Assembly (NCBI GenBank): GCA_028571685.1 | Contig: CM053154.1 | Span: 9,461,501 to 9,525,500 of the forward strand | From: Heterohyrax brucei | Taxonomy: Eukaryota > Chordata > Mammalia > Hyracoidea > Procaviidae | Length of the DNA: 64,000 bases | Direction: 5' to 3' | Part shown: in pieces, positions 1 to 11,992 of the stretch | How the letters are laid out: every line of letters starts with the position of its first letter | Position numbering within the stretch: position 1 is the stretch's first letter | Notes under the pieces: model-generated | Seen by the model: the letters and a program-made list of their open reading frames with translations, nothing else | Told to the model about the DNA's origin: nothing | Database searches by the model: none | Made by a program: the position numbers and the translations under genes

Positions 1-100
1 GTGACGGTTTGAAACCATCAGTGGCTCTGTGGAAGAAAGCTGTGGCAGTCTGCTTCCGTAGAGACTAACAGCCTTGGCAATCCTGCGGGGTCAATACGGG
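1..100 (+). mobile_element. AfroSINE fragment at window edge
   Basis: Contains GTGGCAGTCTGCTTCCGTAG and ACAGCCTTGGCAATCCTGCG, the middle part of the long SINE form; the head lies largely outside the window. Confidence 0.75.
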
Positions 101-689
101 TCAAAAAGGACCCCACATCAGTGAGTTTGCTTTTGTTTTGCCCTTTAAAGTGTCCTGAGAATCACAGGAGAATGAAGTCCTTCTAAGAAAGCAAGCAGGA
201 ACAAAGTAGCACCTGGTGTCTCAAGAAGTCTATAACAGTGCCTTAGTATAAAAAAAAGGGGGGGGGACCCTATTTCCAAGGTCATGTTCTACCCATTCAA
301 TTATGCTGCCTCTAGAGAAGGCATTGATCCTGGGTGCACTGCTGAATTGATGCCCTTCCTCTTAACTGCCTTTGTTGCTGCTCAAACGGCACCTCCCTGA
401 GGAACAGAGAAGCTGTTTGCTCTAAATTTAAATAAATGGACATTTCTCTCCTCTGGAAAATGGACTATGCTCCTGGCAATTAGAGTAGAACAGACCTGCT
501 GGTAAAATTTAACCTCAGTGAGCACCCAAGGACTTCCAGACTGTTCTGTCTGACTAGAACACTGTTACAAGGAGGGTCTCGGCCCAAAATCACTTCCAGA
601 TCTTCAGAATCTAGAGTACAAAGTGTTGACTTTCAGTTTCTGAAGCGTAGGCTAGCAAGGAAAGAGAAGGCTGTCACTCCCTTCTGAGC
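101..689. other. Unassigned sequence with an A8G9 tract
   Basis: No gene or repeat family recognised. A run of 8 A then 9 G lies at 250-266. Confidence 0.4.
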
Positions 690-1135
690 CCAAACACCTG
701 CCGTGCATTGTGGGTTAAGCACTGTGCAGAGACTGAGGCACAGGGTGATGAGCACTGGATCTGCCCCCAAGGAGCTTACAGTCTAAAGAAGAAAGTAGAC
801 GAAGCAATCATAACCAGAGGGCTTCCTGGAAAAGGCAGAATTCTGTGGCGTGAATACTTCCACCATGACGCGTCAAGCCGTCAGTGTGGCGTTTCTGACC
901 GACTCCAGGCCAGCACGCACTGGTCAAACATGGTACAAGCTGACGTGAGCTGACTCCCACACACTCAGCGTACGAAGTGCTACCAACAGGACAGCAGGCC
1001 CTTCTCCAGTCCCCTAAGTCAATCAGCTCAGAGCCCCTGACACACTGTCAGTGCCTCGCTTCTAGCCCACCAGCCTATGAATCACTCTCTGGGTTCCGTT
1101 ATAAAGCAGAGGTGCCCAATAAATAACTGTAGAAT
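690..1135 (+). repeat. Possible old L2/MIR3-type fragment
   Basis: Phrases such as GAGCACTGGATCTGCCCCCA followed by AGGAGCTTACAGTCTAAAG, and later CAATAAATAACTGTAGAATG, resemble the 3' part of L2-type elements. The match is loose. Confidence 0.35.
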
Positions 1136-2468
1136 GAACAAACAAAACAAGCCAGGCGGAAAGGATGTCATGATCATCCCTGCTTGATTCACCTTTGTGG
1201 TCACCTGACCAAAACAACGAAGGTAGGTCAAGGAAATGCATGCCCAGGCCTGGTGCCCACGTTACTTCTACAAACTCCCAAGTTATCTGTAAGATCATGT
1301 TTTTGAGAATGAGTGTCAGATCTTTGGGTGTCCCCTTCATATTGCTGAAAGCATGGGCTTCCTCTGCTTTGGCCCCATAGGTAATGACACTCATGAGAAA
1401 GCAAAAGGTGGGGGTAGGAAGAAGCCAGAGATCTTGTCTCTAAGTTCCATCTCATTCTCCCAGCTTCCAGCTATTTTTTTCTCTCTAATAGGTATATTCT
1501 TTTTGGAAATGGAACTGGTCAGGATTGTTTCACCTTCCTTTCCAATGAAGCTGTAGTTTAATTAGAAATAGAATAATATTTACATACACAATCATCACAC
1601 CTGGACAAGAGGCAACCATGAGCTTCTTAGGAATGCACAGCCTGCCACCTTAGCATAGGTTTCAGGAAACATCCCTGAAGATGACTAATCTTCTGTCTGG
1701 GCGATACTGACAGGCTTTATCAATGGAAAAATTTCATTGAATTGGAGTATGTGTTTGAGGTTTAAAAGAGATTCTTTTAATATCTGTTTCCTATATATGC
1801 AAAAAAGTAGGTGACCATCCTATGTATCTGCAGTGCAATGAATTGTTTAATATGGCCTTTCTACCCAGTCTTTGTGACTCACATACGATAGTAGAGCGGG
1901 ACTATGCACATGGACTATGCACTAAGACACATGGAACCCTAAGGAAGGTATTGATCTGTATCACCATCCCACTAGGCTTAAAATGAGCCACCCTAGAGGC
2001 AGGAGGAGAGGATCTCACCATCACCAAACATGAAAAGCCAAAAGTGGAGTGCATTCTTTGGATCTGGAATCCCTGAGGTAAGAAGCTGCTGGAGCCAGGA
2101 GATGGAGGGAGCAAGCTGTAACACTGAAGACGGCGAGAAGCAGTGGCAGGAGACAGCAGCAGGAGAGACTGGCAGGAGACAGCACAGTAGGCTTCTTAGC
2201 CCATGTGGCAAGGAAGCTGAGTGCCTTCAGGCAGAAGTCTTGCTGAAGGAACAGGATGCCTCTGGCAACTTCTAGGTCCCCTGACCCACACTCAGACCCA
2301 GCCCATTCTAGCCGATGCTTACTGGTAGAGTGCCTCTGGGCACTGGTAGAACTAAACGAGCTTCGTAACACTCAAGTAGGGCAGAGGCCAAAAGACCAGA
2401 GAGAGGAGGGTCTGTGGGAAGGGCTGAGAAAAGGCTCTCCTGATTGAAGAACTGTGTGCTGAGCATTA
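1136..2468. other. Unassigned intergenic sequence
   Basis: No coding signal, RNA gene or repeat family recognised on either strand. The short ORFs here lack domain content. Confidence 0.4.
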
Positions 2469-2632
2469 AACCAAAACCAAACCCACTGTTATCGGGTTGA
2501 TTCTGGCTCATGGTGACCCTGTAGGACAGAGTGGAACTGCCCCATGGTTTCCAAAGGAGCACCTGGTGGATTTGAACTGCCAACTTTCAGTTAGCAGTCG
2601 TAGCACTGAACCACTACACCACCAGAGTTTCC
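2469..2632 (-). mobile_element. AfroSINE, antisense, near full length (short form)
   Basis: Reads from the tail (AAACCAAACCCACTG) to the head end (CACCACCAGAGTTTCC). The tRNA-like head with a B-box-like TTTGAACTGCCAAC (antisense) is kept. Confidence 0.9.
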
Positions 2633-2640
2633 TTTGTTAT

Positions 2641-3225
2641 CACTAGGTACCATCAGTTCAGTTCCGAGTCACAGCAATCCCAGGTGTAACAGAACAAAAT
2701 AATGCCCCATCGTGTGCCATCCTCACAACCATTGCTGTTTGAGCCCATTGTAGCGGCCACTGGGCCAATCTGTCTCATCAAGGGTCTTCCTCTTTGTCAC
2801 CAACCTTATCAAGCAAGTATTGTCCTTCTCCAGTGACTGGTTCCTCCTGATAATGTGTTGTAAGTATGTGAGACAAAGTCTTCCCATCCTCATTTCCAAG
2901 GAACACTCTGGCTACACTTCCAAAATAGACTTGTGCATTATTCTGACTTGCCAACAGGATAATGGAAAGGCATCAGTTCTTCAATCTTCGTTATTCACTG
3001 TCCAGCTTTCACGTGCAGATGAGATAACTGAAAACACCATGGCTTGGGTCAGGGTCGCTTTAGTTCTCAAAGTAACATCTGAGGTTTTTAACAATCGGAA
3101 CACTGGGCCAATTTGCCCAGTGCAATCTGTCATTTGATTTCTTAACTACTGTTTCCATTAGGATTGACTGTGGATCCAAGTAAAATGAAATCTTACACAG
3201 CCTCAATGTTTTCCCTGTTACTACC
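2641..3225 (-). mobile_element. RTE/BovB-type LINE 3' end, antisense
   Basis: The antisense strand corresponds to the C-terminal end of RTE ORF2. Shared blocks with the copy at 35.4-36.1 kb include ACACCATGGCTTGGGTCAGG and TTGACTGTGGATCCAAGTAA. The 3' tail at 2641-2700 resembles the SINE tail. The frame is broken in several places. Confidence 0.8.
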
Positions 3226-3892
3226 CTAACAACCACCCTAACTGTGAGTACGGTCTCTGGGTTCTCTGGGGCATTGCAATCAATTATTGAACTCAGTTGA
3301 GATGTAGAGGGAACCATGGGAGGACAGTTGGTGTCAGAGTTGGTAAAGATGACAGAGAAAGGAGACATGTCTGATGTCCCCCTCATAGGAATCAGCCTTG
3401 GGTTGTTGATCTTGATTCTCCTTCCTTCTGGTGAGTGGCTATCCTTATGCCATTTTTATAATATAATAATAAGTCAACTGGAGATAAATGTTTGGTGTTT
3501 ATCAAACTCTGTCAAGTAGCATGGCTCTGTTTGGTCTTCGGAACAACTCATCAGGAAGAGGAAGAAGAGGCATCACAGCTCACCTACTGATGAGGAAGAC
3601 AGAAACCCCTTTGAGGTAAGTTAGGCAGGACGGTGGTCTGCCCAAGGTTAATGGGGTGACCAAGTCCCAGTTCTGAATCCAGTATCCTTTCTGCCACTTC
3701 ACGCCACACAACACGGCATCCTAGGGTTTTCTGGAATTACTGTTGGCTACAAGCTAGCATCAGCTTAAGTACAGTGCAAAGCTCTCAGTGAAGAAACTAT
3801 AAGAGATTTGTGCAAAATATTCAGTAAAAGGCTCCAAGGATTGGAGGTACTAGGAGGACCACAACTTTGAGAGAGAATTCTGGAGTAAGGCT
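3226..3892. other. Unassigned, with a MIR-like piece
   Basis: About 3575-3700 reads like an antisense MIR (TGATGAGGAAGACAGAAACC, GGTCTGCCCAAGGTTA). The rest is not recognised. Confidence 0.45.
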
Positions 3893-4098
3893 GGTTGTTA
3901 TTATTCACTGTCTTGTTGATTCCGTCTCACAGCAACCCCATGTGTACAGAGTAGAACTGCTCCCGAGTTTTCAAGGCTGTGACCTTTCAGGAGCGGATCA
4001 TTAGGCCTGTCTTCTGAGGGACCTCTGGGTGGGTTCAAACGACTAACCCTTCTCCTAGTTGTCAATGCTTAACTATTTGTACCACCCGGCTGCCTGGG
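3893..4098 (-). mobile_element. AfroSINE, antisense, long form
   Basis: Diverged copy that keeps the extra middle section (AGGCCTGTCTTCTGAGGGAC) found in the longer SINE subtype. Confidence 0.7.
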
Positions 4099-4898
4099 CT
4101 CAAACTCTGGCTCTGCCACTTACTCCCTGTGCTGACCATAGACGGTTACTTTATGTCCCATGTTCAGGGTCCTCCTGGATCCAGGAGTACTCACTCTACT
4201 GCCAATTCCAGGAGGAGCTCACATGATCTAGGCTAAGCCAATCAATTGCTTCAGTGACCTAGGCCAAGCCATTGGCCCAGCCATGGACATGCAAGCCAGG
4301 CGGTTCTCATCAGAGGAGAATACCAGAACTCTTGAAAGGAATGCTGGGACAATGATATTCCCACTGGCAGCACTCCCAGGAACTGCTGGCAGCCAGCTTG
4401 GAATCAGGAGGGGACTTACTCTCAGGAAGAAACAGACACTCCAGAAAACACGGCAGGCAGATGGAAAGAAACCGGGCCTAGGTACAACTGGGTCCTGTCA
4501 AATCTCTGACTCACACCTTCCATTAACTCTGGATCCTTCACTTACATGAAACAACAGTGGAAGCTGCATATAGGTGGGCATGTAAATTTATACGGGAATG
4601 TACATTTTCACTCAGTCATATTAAATAAAAATAAATAAATAAATAAAAATTGTTGTTTAAGTCGATGTTAGTTAAATTTCCCATTAAGTGCAACCAAAAC
4701 ATTCCTAATTGATTTTCTCAGTCTCCTCAGCTGTAAAAGGGCAAAATAAGGATATTTACCTCCTGTGTTAATGCAAGGTTCAAGCGAGACAACAGTAAGA
4801 ATGCTTGGCACAGTCCCACACACGACAAGGACTAATACACTAACGGACAGCGCGAGACACTGCATCCCTTTTTACTCACGTGTGGTTCTTTGCATTGA
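4099..4898. other. MIR scrap and unassigned sequence
   Basis: CAAACTCTGGCTCTGCCACT at about 4100 is a MIR core piece. An AAAT-rich stretch lies at 4622-4650. No gene recognised. Confidence 0.4.
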
Positions 4899-5055
4899 TA
4901 ACATGGTGGTTAACTGCCAACGGTTAACTCAAAGGTTGGCAGTTCTAATCCACCGGGCACTCCTTGCAAACTCTACAGGGCAGTGCCACTCTGTCCCATA
5001 CAGTCACTACCAGTTGGAACCAACTCGACAGCAATGGATATGGTTCTTTGGGCCC
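4899..5055 (+). mobile_element. AfroSINE, forward
   Basis: Head with GGTGGTTAACTGCCAACGG, B-box-like GGCAGTTCTAATCC, and tail GTTGGAACCAACTCGACAGC. Confidence 0.8.
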
Positions 5056-5139
5056 CCAAACCCAGGTCTCTCAAAGGTAAATATCACACCTAGCCTGAGG
5101 GCCCCGGACAAACCACACACTCACCCAGGCTTTTAGGCA

Positions 5140-5480
5140 CGCGCTCATTTAGGATGTGTTATTTCACGACGGTGTTATATCAGAAACTATGATAGCAGGA
5201 GGGCAAAGCTATTTTGTCATAATCACATTGCTCGTCATTTTTCGGCGTTTGGTGATTTTACATTTTTTTCCCAGTATCCCTTGGGCCGGTGTCCTTAACC
5301 TATTTCGTAATGATATTTCAGGTTCTGGGAGATGAATTGCCCTCCATGTAAAATATGGCAGCGAATCTATACCCCTAAGCTCTGATAATTAGTTTTTAAT
5401 GTAACTACAATTCTTTCAAGGAGGTGTTTTTGTGCTCTAAAATCTTCTTAAAAGCACCCCTTAGGCTGAAATTAAGTTGG
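5140..5480. other. Repeat-free AT-rich block, candidate conserved element
   Basis: No repeat recognised. Motifs include GTCATAATCACATTG and a homeobox-like TAATTAG near 5386. Conservation is only inferred. Confidence 0.3.
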
Positions 5481-6152
5481 AAGGAGTGTCATGGAGGTCC
5501 GTGGTGCGGGGTGAGCCGGGCGCAGGTTGCCAGCCGTCCGAAGTGATTCATGGGCCTTGGGCAGTCAGAGGCGGGGCCTCTTCTCACCTCCGTGGCCAGG
5601 CCCGTGCCAGCACGCAGCCGCCCAGGCAAAGGGCGAGAAGGCACTTCATCACCGAACATGACACCCAAGTAATGGTTACAAATGGGCTTTCAAAGCAGGG
5701 GAGTGTGAGCAGGGTGGGGGCTGGGGGAGCAGAATGGGAGGTCGAAGAGGGGGCATGGGAGGCCAGTAAGGCCTCCCTTTTCTCTGCTGAGAGCTTTTTT
5801 TTTTTAACCCAAACAATTGTGGATTTCTTTTCTGATACGTCAACAAACATTTATTTCAATTAGGGAATTTAAAATTCGTAAGAGACCACGGCCAGTCTGT
5901 TCCCTGGAAAAAGGGTCCAGTTCTCTTTGGGAATCCTCCAGAGCCACTGGGCCAGCCCAGTAGGGTGACCCAGGAAGACTTGGTGTCCACCGTTGCTCTC
6001 CCACTGCACCTGGAAGTGTCTCTCACGTCATTGTGGTGTTCTAGTCTTTGCCCTCTGCAGAGACAAACTGGCCATCTTGTCCTCCGGTAACACTAGGTGC
6101 TATCTGGGGAAGGTTCCGCAGCTAGGACGTCACCTGTCCTAACACTGTTACT
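5481..6152. other. Unassigned sequence
   Basis: Moderately GC-rich, with a short T run near 5798. No gene or repeat recognised. Confidence 0.35.
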
Positions 6153-6375
6153 GGAAGCAGCCTTGGTGGTGCAAGTATAGCTGCTAAACCCAAAGGCTGG
6201 CAGTTCGAACCCCACCCCCCACCCCCCACCCCAGTGTCTCACAGAAGAAGGGTCAGGTGATTTCGTTTTGTAAAGATCACAGCAGAAAAAAGTCCTACGG
6301 AGCAGCTCTACGCTGCAACACGTGTGGTGACGATGAACTGGGGCCGACTCAACAGCAGCCAACAACAACACCAAT
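6153..6375 (+). mobile_element. AfroSINE, forward, long form with CAA tail
   Basis: The head GCAGCCTTGGTGGTGCAAGT is followed by a C-rich insertion near 6210-6233. The tail ends GCAGCCAACAACAACACC, like the RTE tail. Confidence 0.85.
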
Positions 6376-6399
6376 GCTACTAGTAACATCTACGTGGTT

Positions 6400-6568
6400 A
6401 AATGGAAATCCTGGCGCAGTGGGTTAAGTGCCATGTCGCTTAACCAAAAGGTCAGCAGTCCAACTTTACCAGGTGCTCCTTGGAAACTCTATGGGGCAGT
6501 TCTGCTCTGACCTCTAGAGTTGCTATGAGTCGGACCTGACTCAACAGCAGTGGGTTTGGTTTGGGGTT
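6400..6568 (+). mobile_element. AfroSINE, forward
   Basis: Complete short form: CCTGGCGCAGTGGGTTAAGT head, GCTATGAGTCGGACCTGACT tail, then GGGTTTGGTTT. Confidence 0.9.
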
Positions 6569-6593
6569 TATGGGATTAAATTAGCTCAGAAAG

Positions 6594-6785
6594 ACAATGC
6601 TTAAGTGCTTGGCTATTAACCAAAAGCTCCACAGCTCAAACCCATTAGCTGCTCCGTGGGAGAAAGACCTGGTGATCTGCCCACATAAAGATTACAGCCT
6701 AGGGAACCCTGTAAGGGCAATTCTACTCTACCCCATGGGGTCACTGTAAGTCTGAATCAGCTCCACGGCACCTAGCAACAACATG
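6594..6785 (+). mobile_element. AfroSINE, forward, long form
   Basis: Lacks the first bases of the head. It keeps the middle section (CTGCCCACATAAAGATTACA) and ends CACCTAGCAACAACATG. Confidence 0.85.
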
Positions 6786-6848
6786 CAATTAACCCACGAC
6801 ACATTTAATCATCTACATAGTGGTAAACTAATGTGGTTGTCTGGGGGT

Positions 6849-6918
6849 CAGTTCTACCCTGGCCTCTAGGGTTGCCATAAGTCGGATCCAACTCGATGGC
6901 ACTTGGCTGGCTTGGCAA
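6849..6918 (+). mobile_element. AfroSINE tail fragment
   Basis: Tail only: TAGGGTTGCCATAAGTCGGA and CCAACTCGATGGCACTTGGC. Confidence 0.75.
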
Positions 6919-6931
6919 TGTGGTTGTCATT

Positions 6932-7088
6932 AAACCAAACCCACTGCCATTGAGTCTGACTCATACTGACCCTATAGGATAGAGTCGAACTGCTCCATAG
7001 AGTTTCCAAGGAGCGCCTGGTGGATTCGAACCTGCCAACCTATAGTTTAGCAGACACAGTACTTAACCACTATGCCACTGGGGTTTCC
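6932..7088 (-). mobile_element. AfroSINE, antisense
   Basis: Near-complete short form from AAACCAAACCCACTGCCATT to CTATGCCACTGGGGTTTCC. Confidence 0.9.
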
Positions 7089-7089
7089 T

Positions 7090-7283
7090 GTTGCTGTGAT
7101 CAGGTGCTCTCAAGCCGATTTTGACTCCCAGCGAGCCCACGTGACAGCGTAGGACTACCCCACGAGGTTCCCTGGGCTGTAATCTCTTAGGGAGCAGACT
7201 GCCAAGTCTTTCTCCCAGAGGAGCTAAACTGCCGACCTCTCACTTTGCAGCCAAGCGCTTACCTGTTGTACCACCAGGGCTCT
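7090..7283 (-). mobile_element. AfroSINE, antisense, long form
   Basis: Diverged copy with the middle section CTGGGCTGTAATCTCTTAGG and head end TTGTACCACCAGGGCTC. Confidence 0.8.
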
Positions 7284-8009
7284 TTATAGGAACCAACAGC
7301 AACACAATGACCCAGAGAGGACAGGATACCATACAGTGCTAAATTCTCTGTAAATTCCAAAGAAATACCAAGTGCCCAAACAGCCAGCTGATCTATGAAA
7401 ACATTTCCTTTCCCTTGGCCTGCAGCTACACTTACAAGAAATTTTTAATGTTTTAAAGACCACACAAACTAGAAGCCTTTGACTGTGATCACAGAATGCC
7501 CGTGTGGGCCCCCTCCCAGCGCACCTCAGAGGACCAATGGCCGCTGATGGCTCCTATCTGTCACTGGCGTCATGGATGCTAACAGCAGGGTGAGGATACC
7601 CAGCTGGAGGCTGAAGGTTTAACCCTTCCACACAGGTGGTCAGGCACAGGTTCTGGAGGAACTGGCCAGTCACAGCCTCCACTTCCAAGCAGTTTTCTAC
7701 AGGGCCTTGGGCCACTCCTGGAGGCATGGACGCTGAGGCCCCAAGCTCCTGCCCATTCTCCACCAGCCCAGTAGCCACTCGCACAGCCCTGAGAAGAAAC
7801 CAGACAGGACCTCCTCTCTCATCTACAATCAAGTCCCTCCACCTACCACTAAAGGAAGGCGAAACAGCCATGAGGATCTTTTGAGGCAAAACTTTCAACT
7901 GTGATACCATACAGTGTGGTCATTCCTAGGAGAGAGGGGCTGGGAGGGCACAAAGGGGTAGTTTTGACACTACTTGAGAGTCACAGGTGGAAGGTTCCAG
8001 TTCCAGAGG
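7284..8009. other. Unassigned sequence
   Basis: No gene or repeat recognised. The two overlapping short ORFs on opposite strands at 7.55-7.9 kb have no family resemblance. Confidence 0.35.
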
Positions 8010-8130
8010 CTGACAGGGCTGGGTCACACCCTGGTTCCACCACTTACTAGCTGTGTGACCTCATATCAGTGACTTGACTCCCAGTTTTTACTCATCCGGG
8101 ACATTGAGAGTGGTGACAGAGTCTCCTCCT
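8010..8130 (+). repeat. MIR
   Basis: MIR core: GGTTCCACCACTTACTAGCTG then TGTGACCTCATATCAGTGAC. Confidence 0.75.
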
Positions 8131-8319
8131 CTGACTGGCTGGAGATTGTTGGGGTTGCTGTGTCCCACCAAGTCAATTAAAAGATGTCAAATGCTCAGCA
8201 CAGAGCCAGAGAGAGTAAAGCCCTCACATAGTGGTATCGCTCCTCTTCTAGAGAACAGTGAGAGACGTCCACTTCCCTGGGCCCCCAATTACCCTCCCCC
8301 AAGACTGCTTCTCAGTGTT

Positions 8320-8600
8320 CAGAGACGGCAGGCACGTCAAGACTCCTGTATACCTGTGCTCGCTCAAGCGTTATTTAAAGCAGGAGAAATCAGAAACACG
8401 CTCAACACCCAGAAATCATGACTTCAATAATGATGGTACATCCACCCACCAGGACGCCAAGCCACACAGTCCCCCAAAACAGCGCCATGGTGGGGACAAT
8501 CAGCAAACGGCAGAGCTGGCTTGCTCCTGAGGTGTTATGGGAAATTACTGGACAGACAGCCAAGGCAATATTTCAATGTACAAAAGGTAAAATTTCTGCT
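8320..8600 (+). repeat. Possible old L1 3' fragment
   Basis: ATGATGGTACATCCACCCAC and the nearby GGAGAAATCAGAAACACGC look like diverged L1 ORF2 3'-end sequence. The assignment is weak. Confidence 0.35.
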
Positions 8601-8689
8601 CACGGTAATCATTAATCATAAACATGAACAATAATAAACTTGATTGGTAATGAACAGCAGTTAGTGACTGGCTGAATATTTACTCTGTG

Positions 8690-9080
8690 ATGGAGATAAT
8701 AAAGCTCTCCATGCAGTCTGATGTCACCCTCACAAGAGGTAGGTACCATGAATCCTTCTGATTTTTCAGATAAGAAAACTGAGACTCAAAAGACCAGACT
8801 CGATGGTCCCACACTACAGTCTCTGGACTCTGTTAGCCCAAAGCCAAAATCAGTACCAAAGCCAGCTCTCCAGACAAAGGGTAAACTGGACTGTTGCTGA
8901 TGAAGGGTATGCTTCTTGGCTTAAATATATACAGGAGGCTATCTAAACAGCTGCTATCCAGAGGCGAGGTGGAAGGGTGGATTAAAAAAAACTGAAACTC
9001 AACAAAGCTTAATAACTTGCCCAGCACCACACAGCTAGCAAGCGGAAGAGTCAGGCTGTGAGTCCAGCCTGAGAGTCTCC
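8690..9080 (-). repeat. MIR, antisense, split
   Basis: TCAGATAAGAAAACTGAGACT (8767 on) and later TTGCCCAGCACCACACAGCTA are two MIR parts separated by about 160 bp of other sequence. Confidence 0.65.
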
Positions 9081-9329
9081 GACGCCACTCTGCAGGTGTG
9101 CCTCCCTCATGGGCTTGCGTGGCCAGCTTGTCAGCTCAACTGAGTCCCAGGAGCTCCCCAAATGAGATGAATGGGGTCTCAAGATGACAAGGCACTTCTG
9201 TCCCCTGGGAAACAAGAGTCCAGAAGATCTGGTTTCTCATCCCTTTCTACCTTGTGGGTAGAAACCCCCACAGCCCATGACGTGATTTGGCCAAGCTGAT
9301 GAAATTGCTTTAGTCAACTTGGAAAGTAA

Positions 9330-9465
9330 GTTAGACAGGCCCTTATCTTAACTAGTGTTGCTATATAAAAAATATCACAGGTGGATGGCTTCAACAAACA
9401 GGTTTATTCTCTCATGGTTTAGAAAGCTAGAAGTCTGAATTCAGGTGCCACCTCCTGGGAAAGGC
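9330..9465. repeat. Repeat related to 16.80-16.93 kb
   Basis: CTAGTGTTGCTATATAAAAA, GGTGGATGGCTTCAACAAAC and GAAGTCTGAATTCAGGTG match the copy at 16.8 kb. It looks like the edge of an LTR- or L1-type repeat whose name I do not know. Confidence 0.55.
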
Positions 9466-10361
9466 TTTCATTTTGTTGTCCACGGGGTCTCCATAAGTCA
9501 GAGGGGACTTGCCAGCAGCCAAAAACAGTGAAGTCACCGACTGGTAGCTTTGGGGCTTTTACTACCCTTGGGCTAGAAAAGGCTATGGAGGGATGCTGCC
9601 AGCTCCAAGCGACCCTACAGAAATGGAGCGGGGGGAGAAATGTCCCTCCCTTAGTCTCCTCCCAAGGGGAAAGCCAGAGGTCACCAGGCCCCTTTAATGC
9701 AATCCACACAGAGCACCCTCCTGGGCATGGAACAGGGCAGAGAAGGGCAAGGAGCTGATCCCAAGGGTCTAAGAGAGGACAGTGGCCACCAGAGATTTTA
9801 TAAGAAATGCAGATGAGATTTGATAAGATTGCTTTTCTTATGAGAAAGCTGAGCAATGGATTTTCAGCATTATTCAGAACAGGCATTTTATAGGGACCTA
9901 TGCTGGTATGATGCTCTACTCCAATACACAAAGGACAACTCAGAATTCCCAGCAGATGGGGTGGACCACGTGTCCCTACACTGTGTTCTAAAATAGGCAC
10001 TTCATTTTTCTTGCAAGGGAGAGGCTAGCTGAGGAAGACACAAGTCTCTGAGGAAAGTCTGGTCTGCTAACATGTTTGAAGAAAACTATTGTCCTGTATT
10101 GAACCTGTGTTCAAACTGACTGCAGTTAGATTGGACTGTGAGCACAGATTTGGCCTCAGAGTGCCAACCTGAAGTGAGAGACCAACCCAGAAGCAAACTC
10201 ATCCAATTCACTCCTCTCTTCCGTGAGATCCAGATGGCCACCCCACCCAGGTCACCCCTGAGGCATCTCTCTAGCTATTCCAGAACAAGACCATCCCAAT
10301 CTAGGAAGAGCCATTTCTTTTCTTTCTCTGCTTTTGTTTTGTTTTGTTGTTTTCCAATCAG
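9466..10361. other. Unassigned; short SINE tail near 9475-9525
   Basis: ACGGGGTCTCCATAAGTCAG is a degenerate SINE tail. The long minus-strand ORF at 9419-10000 runs across this repeat and has no domain, so it is not called. Confidence 0.4.
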
Positions 10362-10522
10362 AAATTCTAGTGTGGTTAAATGCTGTGTCCGCTAACCAAA
10401 AGGTCAGCAGTTCAAATCTAGCAGGTGCTCCTTGGAAACTCTGTGGGGCAGTTCTACTCTGTTCAAGAGGGTCACTATGAGTCAGAATCGACTCAACAGC
10501 AGTGGGTTTGCTTTGGTTTTCA
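10362..10522 (+). mobile_element. AfroSINE, forward
   Basis: Head GTGTGGTTAAATGCTGTGTC, tail GGGTCACTATGAGTCAGAAT, end AGTGGGTTTGCTTTGG. Confidence 0.9.
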
Positions 10523-10930
10523 GGAGAAAGTTTGCAGAGCAAATCAGTTGCTCATTTAACAAGTAACACACAAATTATTTTGTGACACTGGTTGCCAACC
10601 TCAGGGGGTGACGACACTCCCCCTCTCCATCCAGATTCCCTGATTTCATTCACCCAGTTCTCCTGTCTCTTCTTGACTTCTCTTCTTTGCTTTTGAGTTG
10701 GTGTGTTCATTCATTAGTCTTGTTTCTTGACTGGACCACGAAACACGTCCCTCCCATGTGCTACTGTTGGGCTTGTAGGCTTCTCTAACCCTTGGCTGAG
10801 AGGTGAACCTCAGGAATAACTTCAGTGCTGAATTAAAGGGTTGTCTGGGGACCATGCTCCTGGGGCTTCTCTGTCAAACTCTGCATAATGTCTCTGCCAT
10901 CTGTCTCTGTCAAACGAGCAAGCCTGGTCT

Positions 10931-10954
10931 TGTGTGTGTGTGTGTGTGTGTGTG
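10931..10954. repeat. (TG)12 microsatellite
   Basis: A perfect TG run of 24 bases. Confidence 0.95.
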
Positions 10955-11992
10955 AGTTTGAATTTGGTGTACATTTTTCTCCTGTGTTATGCCACGTGAG
11001 CCAAAAGTGTGGTCCCTAGCACCCACCAGAGTAACTCTGTCTCTCAGGCCATTTTGATATATCTGGGAGGCTTCTGTGACTTTGTCCTGTTCAAGTTGCA
11101 CTGACTTGGCCGATACTGTGTACCATCTTACCCTTCATCCAAGTCATCACTTATCTGCTGTCTAGTTGGTGTTTGGGAGAACAGCCATTTCTTGATCACT
11201 TTAGAAAATCCAGGTCCACGAAAGCAGAGATCAGGCTCTGTAGTTTCAACCTTCTTCAGCATACAAGTGGTCAGAGCAGAAGACTGTCAGGACACATACG
11301 GTCATCAAGTTTCCACCAAGTGTAACTTCAAGCAAATGGAACTTACCCAACCTGTCAACAGAGGTGGCGAGTTCAGAGCCATTTTTTTGTGTCAAGACCA
11401 GTTGGTGGCCGGCTCGTGGAAGCAGCTCATTACTTCCAGCCGGTGGCTTCATCTCATGATGTGTTCTCAGCCAGTCGAGCTGTGGCCACAGGGTCTGCGC
11501 GACTCGGTTAGATGGCCACTGTGTCTCACTCTGACATTGTGAGTTAAGTGGACAACGCGGCTAACTGTAAGTGTGGGGCACGTCCTGAGGTATGACAGAC
11601 CTGGGGAAGGATGCTGGCCCAGGCCCTTTCAGGGTGGGGTGTCACATCTGGACATCTGCATGACAAATGCTGCCTGTCTCCCAGGGTGCCTTCTCATGCT
11701 GAACGCTTAACCCTTTCAAAGAAATGACTGACAGTTTCTTTAATCTTGAACCTTTCTTGCATTCATCCCATGATCCTCTGGGGACTTATGCTGGTAGAAA
11801 AGCAAATGATCTCAGCATTGCTTTCTCCCTGCCTGTTGCATGCCTCGGTCATCCGAGGAGAGAGGGCTTTCAAGTGGCTCTCCCGAAGGCTGGAAAACAT
11901 ACACTCAACTACTTATCAAATGACATGCACTGTGCTAAGGGACTCAAGTCTCTAACAGAACACCCCTGTCCCTGAGCTACCGAGTATATGAC
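10955..11992. other. Unassigned sequence
   Basis: No gene recognised. An L2/MIR3-like scrap (GACATGCACTGTGCTAAGGG) lies near 11922. Confidence 0.35.

Noticed and set aside
6153-7283. tRNA genes in the SINE heads
   Set aside because: The tRNA-like parts lack a full cloverleaf and anticodon arm and sit inside dispersed SINE copies.
9419-10000. Minus-strand ORF of 193 codons
   Set aside because: It runs across a repeat and a SINE tail piece, and no protein family is visible.
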